A DNA stretch of 64,000 bases from Hydrogenophaga sp. (GTDB lineage: Bacteria > Pseudomonadota > Gammaproteobacteria > Burkholderiales > Burkholderiaceae_C). Below the pieces are notes generated by a model. The model had not been told where the DNA came from, ran no database searches, and saw only the letters and a list, made by a program, of their open reading frames with translations. Where the stretch lies: NCBI RefSeq assembly GCF_019635465.1, contig NZ_JAHBZK010000006.1, forward strand, positions 1 through 64,000, read 5' to 3'. Of the stretch, positions 60,837-64,000 are shown piece by piece (the stretch's first letter is position 1; each line of letters begins with the position of its first letter). Both the position numbers and the translations under genes were made by a program.

Positions 60837-61547
60837 ATGAGCACGCAGATTGACGCCAAGCCTAAGTCGAGACCCCGCGGCAACGCCGCCAGACGTCCAG
60901 GCAAGGGCGTTAAGTGGAACAACGCGGTGGGTGGCGCGGATGAGCAGTACCAGCTCAAGAAGCAGGCGGTCATTGCCGAGGCTTCTCGCACCTTTGGCCG
61001 CCATGGGTACAAGAACGTGTCCCTGGACGAGATTGCCGCCGCGCTCAATGTCACCAAGCCCGCTCTCTATTACTACTTCAAGAACAAGCAGGAGCTGATC
61101 TACGAGTGCCACGAACTGTCGATGAGGCTTGGTGACCAGGTGCTGAAAGACGCCATTGCATCAGAGGGAACCGGGTATGGGCGCGTCACTACCTTCATCA
61201 AGAACTACATCTCTCTGCTGACCGACGAGATGGGGGCCCCTGCCATCCTCCACGACTTCTCTGCGATGACGGCGGCGGATCAGCGCAAGATCACCTTGAG
61301 GCGCCGCAAGTTCGATTTGGAGTTGCGCCAGGTGTTCGAAGAAGGCATACGGGATGGATCCATCGCACCGTGCGATGCCAAGCTGGCGGTCTTCTGGTTC
61401 ATGGGAGCCGTCGGCGGGATTTCCCAGTGGTTCCACGCAGAAGGTCGTCTGCGTGGGGATCAGGTCGCCGACATATTCATCGGCCTGCTGGCCCATGGCA
61501 TTCGACCGGCTGCGCCGGAAAAGGGCGGCGCGAGGGGGAAGTCTTGA
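60837..61547 (+). CDS. TetR-family transcriptional regulator of the second operon
   Basis: 236 residues. A basic N-terminal extension (KPKSRPRGNAARRPGKG) precedes the HTH: AVIAEASRTFGRHGYKNVSL, then DEIAAALNVTKPALYYYFKN. The ligand domain (FIKNYISLLTDEMGAPAILH; FWFMGAVGGISQWFHAEGR) resembles TetR_C proteins sensing CoA esters. It is 92 bases after the acyl-CoA dehydrogenase on the same strand and could be co-transcribed. It is a candidate to bind the TWTAYAGTARA sites upstream. Confidence 0.87.
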   Translation: MSTQIDAKPKSRPRGNAARRPGKGVKWNNAVGGADEQYQLKKQAVIAEASRTFGRHGYKNVSLDEIAAALNVTKPALYYYFKNKQELIYECHELSMRLGDQVLKDAIASEGTGYGRVTTFIKNYISLLTDEMGAPAILHDFSAMTAADQRKITLRRRKFDLELRQVFEEGIRDGSIAPCDAKLAVFWFMGAVGGISQWFHAEGRLRGDQVADIFIGLLAHGIRPAAPEKGGARGKS

Positions 61548-61685
61548 TCCGATGTTCGGAACCATTGACCGTGATCAGCCAGCCCTGAAGCGCGTAAAGA
61601 AGTCGAATGCCACAGTCGATTGACCCAGACCCTGCCGCAAAAGCGGGGCGTACCGAGCCCGAGGTCGAGCGGGCCAAGTGCGCCT

Positions 61686-61720
61686 TGCGGCCGCAAAGAC
61701 TTAGGTCTTCGGCGGCCGCA
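61686..61720. other. Long nested inverted repeat between convergent genes
   Basis: Outer arms TGCGGCCGC (61686-61694) and GCGGCCGCA (61712-61720) enclose AAGAC-TTAG-GTCTT (61696-61709). It lies between the convergent tetR and YozE-domain genes and could stop transcription from both sides, although no T-run is present. The rest of 61548-61725 shows no gene. Confidence 0.5.
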
Positions 61721-61725
61721 GGTTC

Positions 61726-62658
61726 TCAGTTGGGAAAGTCCGCACCGCGGATGTCGTCGAAGAACCACTCGTCAACGGTCAGCTTGAGCGTACCGCGCTT
61801 CTTCATCAGTTTGGCCGCAAGCTTCGGAGACGCGTAGTTGGTGAAGTCGAACTCGAATCCCGTGCGCACGTCCCCACTGTGGTTCGTCAGTTCCATCGCC
61901 TCTGCATCGGTCAGCTCGTGCGCTTCGGCCACAGTCAGCTTGAGCTCTGCGGCCAATGCCTCAGCCAGTGTGCGATGGCGCAACTCCCCGCCCTCAAACT
62001 CGCGCCAGGCCTGACGCGCGGCGCGAACGACGTGTGAGCCGTAGCCCGCAAAGTAGTCTTCCACCTCGCGCCAGGTAGAAGCCCCGATAGGGAAGGATTT
62101 GTCACGCTGGATGTCGCCAGCGACATCACCAATTGGGTCACTGCGACCTCGCTGGCCTTCGAGCCAGCGATGGAATGGAGCGCGCGCAGCCTCTTTTGCG
62201 ACCTGTGTTGCACGCAAAGGCGTCTCCAGCACGTTCGGGGCACCGTCAGGGCGGTACTTCCGGCCGCGCTCCTCGGCCGGCAAGGTGTTCCATTGAGCAA
62301 GGCTGGAGAGGAAGCGCTCGCCGTCCTTGCCGTCGGTGTGATAGCTGGTGGGCACCAGGTGGTCCAGTGGCCAAAAGACGTCACAACGGGCGCAATAGCA
62401 CTTCGTAGGGTCGTCTTCCACAACGTCTCCGTGCAGGTAGTAGCGGTACGGACCGGATGGGCGCAACGGCTTCGGCGCGTCCGCGACAGCCTGCGACGAG
62501 CTATCGCTGTGCTTCGACAGCAGCGACCAGTTGGTGAAGCCGTTCTGCACCGCAATGCGGTCCAGGGCTTCGCTGTGGCAGATGGAGAGTGCGCGGCCGA
62601 GCTTCTTCGCTTCGCGGCGGAAGCGCTCGAGCTGCAAGGGAGAGAAAGATGTAGCCAT
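61726..62658 (-). CDS. YozE/SAM-like domain protein of unknown function
   Basis: 310 residues from ATG 62658. The N terminus FSPLQLERFRREAKKLGRAL plus LDRIAVQNGFTNWSLLSKH is a small helical domain seen at the start of several uncharacterised proteobacterial proteins. A middle part with CYCARCDVFWPLDHLVP may bind zinc. Residues about 180-245 match YozE_SAM_like: PFHRWLEGQRGRSDPIGDVA, then SFPIGASTWREVEDYFAGY. A C-terminal segment ends DEWFFDDIRGADFPN. No operon partners. Possibly nucleic-acid related; the function is unknown. Confidence 0.65.
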   Translation of the reverse strand: MATSFSPLQLERFRREAKKLGRALSICHSEALDRIAVQNGFTNWSLLSKHSDSSSQAVADAPKPLRPSGPYRYYLHGDVVEDDPTKCYCARCDVFWPLDHLVPTSYHTDGKDGERFLSSLAQWNTLPAEERGRKYRPDGAPNVLETPLRATQVAKEAARAPFHRWLEGQRGRSDPIGDVAGDIQRDKSFPIGASTWREVEDYFAGYGSHVVRAARQAWREFEGGELRHRTLAEALAAELKLTVAEAHELTDAEAMELTNHSGDVRTGFEFDFTNYASPKLAAKLMKKRGTLKLTVDEWFFDDIRGADFPN

Positions 62659-62921
62659 GACTTGACTCCGCGGTCGCGGCAAGTCCGATGCGCCCACACA
62701 CCGAGCCAGCGGCGACCATTGGAAGGTCAAGGCAGGACTCGTCTTGAAACTCGCGCTGTCAGTACGACTTCGCCTCGTGGGCGGGCAAGCCGGCGGAACG
62801 GCTTGAGCCGAAGCATAGCGACACTTGGGCCGAATTGTCTAGTACCCCTGGAGGCGTCAGCAGCGCACCAGACGCCTACCTGTTGAACGTTCGTAAAGTC
62901 GCGTGCCTGTCTCACGTACAT

Positions 62922-63577
62922 CTAGGTGCTCAGGCCGCCATCGACCATCAGGAGACTTCCGGTAGTGAAGGAGCTCATGTCCGACGCCAGATACAACGCC
63001 GAACGTGCGATTTCCGGAGGAGTGGCATGGCGTCCCAGCGAAATCTACTCGTCAAACATGGTTGCGGCATCTCGTTGGATGGCCTGCGAAATCTGCCGCT
63101 CTATGCCGAGCTGGAAGTCATTGGAAACCGGTCCAGGGTGAAGGGTGTTCACTCGGATGCCCCGGTGGCCTGCCTCCTTCGAGATGGAGCGCATCAGACC
63201 AATCTGCGCATGCTTGGCAGTGATGTAGGCGTACACGCCCTCAGCTCCAATGACGCCTGCCACACTGCTCGTGATGATGATGCTGCCGAAGTCGGCCATG
63301 TGCGGAAGAGCGTACTTGCAGACCAGAAACGCGCCGCGAACGTGTACAGCCATCACGCTGTCAAACACGTCTTCCGGGTACTCCGCGAGCGGCGCCACGA
63401 CGCCAGCATTGCCAGCGTTGCTGAACAATACGTCGATGCGGCCCCAGGCTTGGCGCGCGGCTTCGATGAACGAACGAACGTCCTCGGCGCGTCTTACATC
63501 GGTCATGTGCACGTGAACCCTGTCGTCGTTGAGTGACTTCACTGCCCAAGAATCACTTTGCCTTGGAGCAACGTCTC
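62922..63577 (-). pseudogene. Short-chain dehydrogenase relic with internal deletion and nonsense codon
   Basis: Minus strand: ETLLQGKVILGQ then stop (63577-63539), the start of an SDR. In another frame VKSLNDDRVHVHMTDVRR, IDVLFSNAGNAGV, IIITSSVAGVIGAEGVYAY, ITAKHAQIGLM and IRVNTLHPGPVSNDF run to a TAG after TMFDE at 63045. Past that stop the same frame continues ISLGRHATPPEIARSALYLA and ends LMVDGGLST at 62922. About 30 residues including the glycine-rich NAD loop are missing, so the gene is dead twice over. 62659-62921 upstream of the YozE gene shows nothing recognisable. Confidence 0.85.
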
Positions 63578-64000
63578 GGACTGAGCCTGCTTTTCGCGGT
63601 GGGCAGTTGCCGTGCCACTTCAGGCATTGTCATTCCTTCCAGCACGTGGGTGATGACTTGCCGCTCTCGTCCCGAGAGAGCCGCCATGGTGTGCCTGGAG
63701 AGCTTGGCTGTCGCTCTCTCCTGCCTCGCCACTTGCATGTGGCGTCTTACCGCGCTGCAGGTAAGTCGTGCCTTCTGAGTCAACGCAGAGATGTCTTTTC
63801 CGTCGAAATCAGGGTGGGAAAGGCTGCGGCAGAGGTTCACGGCTACGCGGCAGCCATCGCGGAACACCGCCAGCAGGGAGAGTCGTTCTCGAATTCCCGT
63901 CTCTGCGTAGCAGACGGCGCGGTACTCCTCGTTGGAGACGTGTTCGGCCAACTGGTGGCTGCACCACAACTGCAATGCGCTCGTTGGCTTCTGTCTGCCA
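63553..64000 (-). pseudogene. LuxR-type regulator, partial at the window edge, HTH truncated
   Basis: Open to the window edge on the minus strand. It reads LWCSHQLAEHVSNEEYRAVC and RERLSLLAVFRDGCRVAVNL, then AALSGRERQVITHVLEGMTM, then PEVARQL, the first half of a LuxR/NarL HTH. The second HTH helix is replaced by unrelated PTAKSRLSPRRCSKAK, whose DNA overlaps the start of the SDR relic. The two genes seem to have been joined by deletion. No start codon is in the window. Confidence 0.7.

Overview
The window is GC-rich DNA of a betaproteobacterium, most probably Burkholderiales and perhaps Comamonadaceae. The signs are many LIV-type ABC transporters, CoA-ester catabolic operons, a GntR-FCD regulator, and the glmU / Lrp / glmS neighbourhood. 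No rRNA, tRNA or CRISPR array was seen. All identifications are by reading motifs and gene order; no database search was run.

Region 1 (1-7599) is ordinary chromosome: a GntR regulator with an amino-acid-type binding protein and permease, a DUF6279-like lipoprotein, glmU, a DUF2726 membrane protein with its own terminator, an Lrp/AsnC regulator and glmS.

Region 2 (7624 to about 27389) is a Tn7-like transposon in the classical attTn7 position, starting 25 bases after the glmS stop codon. Its glmS-proximal end is TGT followed by three contiguous 20-bp repeats resembling the Tn7 right-end TnsB sites. The core is tnsA-tnsB-tnsC on the minus strand, a large TnsD-type TniQ, a small XRE-type protein and a second, short TniQ. 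Cargo includes a tight four-gene operon (SbcD/Mre11-like nuclease, Rad50/YhaN-like ATPase, a DUF4297/Cap4-like nuclease and a HerA ATPase), an unknown 297-residue protein and a broken tyrosine recombinase. Beyond tnsA lie a candidate small RNA antisense to the tnsA leader, an XRE regulator with 40-bp operator-like repeats, and a large AAA+ protein. I could not find the second transposon end. The four-gene operon is the best candidate for an undescribed system: it has the parts of the archaeal HerA-NurA-Mre11-Rad50 end-resection operon, with NurA replaced by a nuclease type known from anti-phage systems.

Region 3 (27390-31020) is an NAD-linked locus. A nicotinamidase-like hydrolase and an NrtR-like Nudix regulator lie divergent from an SPFH protein and a NAD-kinase-like protein, with two palindromic operators between.

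Region 4 (31021-34187) is decayed DNA: an AraC regulator tail, an autotransporter with a signal-peptide frameshift and a lost 3' end, and a Tn3-family transposase fragment.

Region 5 (34188-61547) is a large catabolic island. A minus-strand operon (thiolase, complete LIV transporter, CMD protein, acyl-CoA ligase, SDR, MBL hydrolase) faces a TetR gene across an array of GGTACC sites. A second unit holds an acyl-CoA dehydrogenase, a ligase and a crotonase. A third, plus-strand operon holds an alpha-methylacyl-CoA racemase, thiolase, SDR, a LIV transporter with an embedded acyl-CoA synthetase, an acyl-CoA dehydrogenase and a TetR regulator. Together they suggest uptake, CoA activation and beta-oxidation of a hydrophobic, possibly methyl-branched, carboxylic acid.

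Region 6 (61548-64000) holds a YozE-domain protein, then an SDR relic with an internal deletion and a nonsense codon, and a LuxR-type gene that runs off the window with a damaged HTH.
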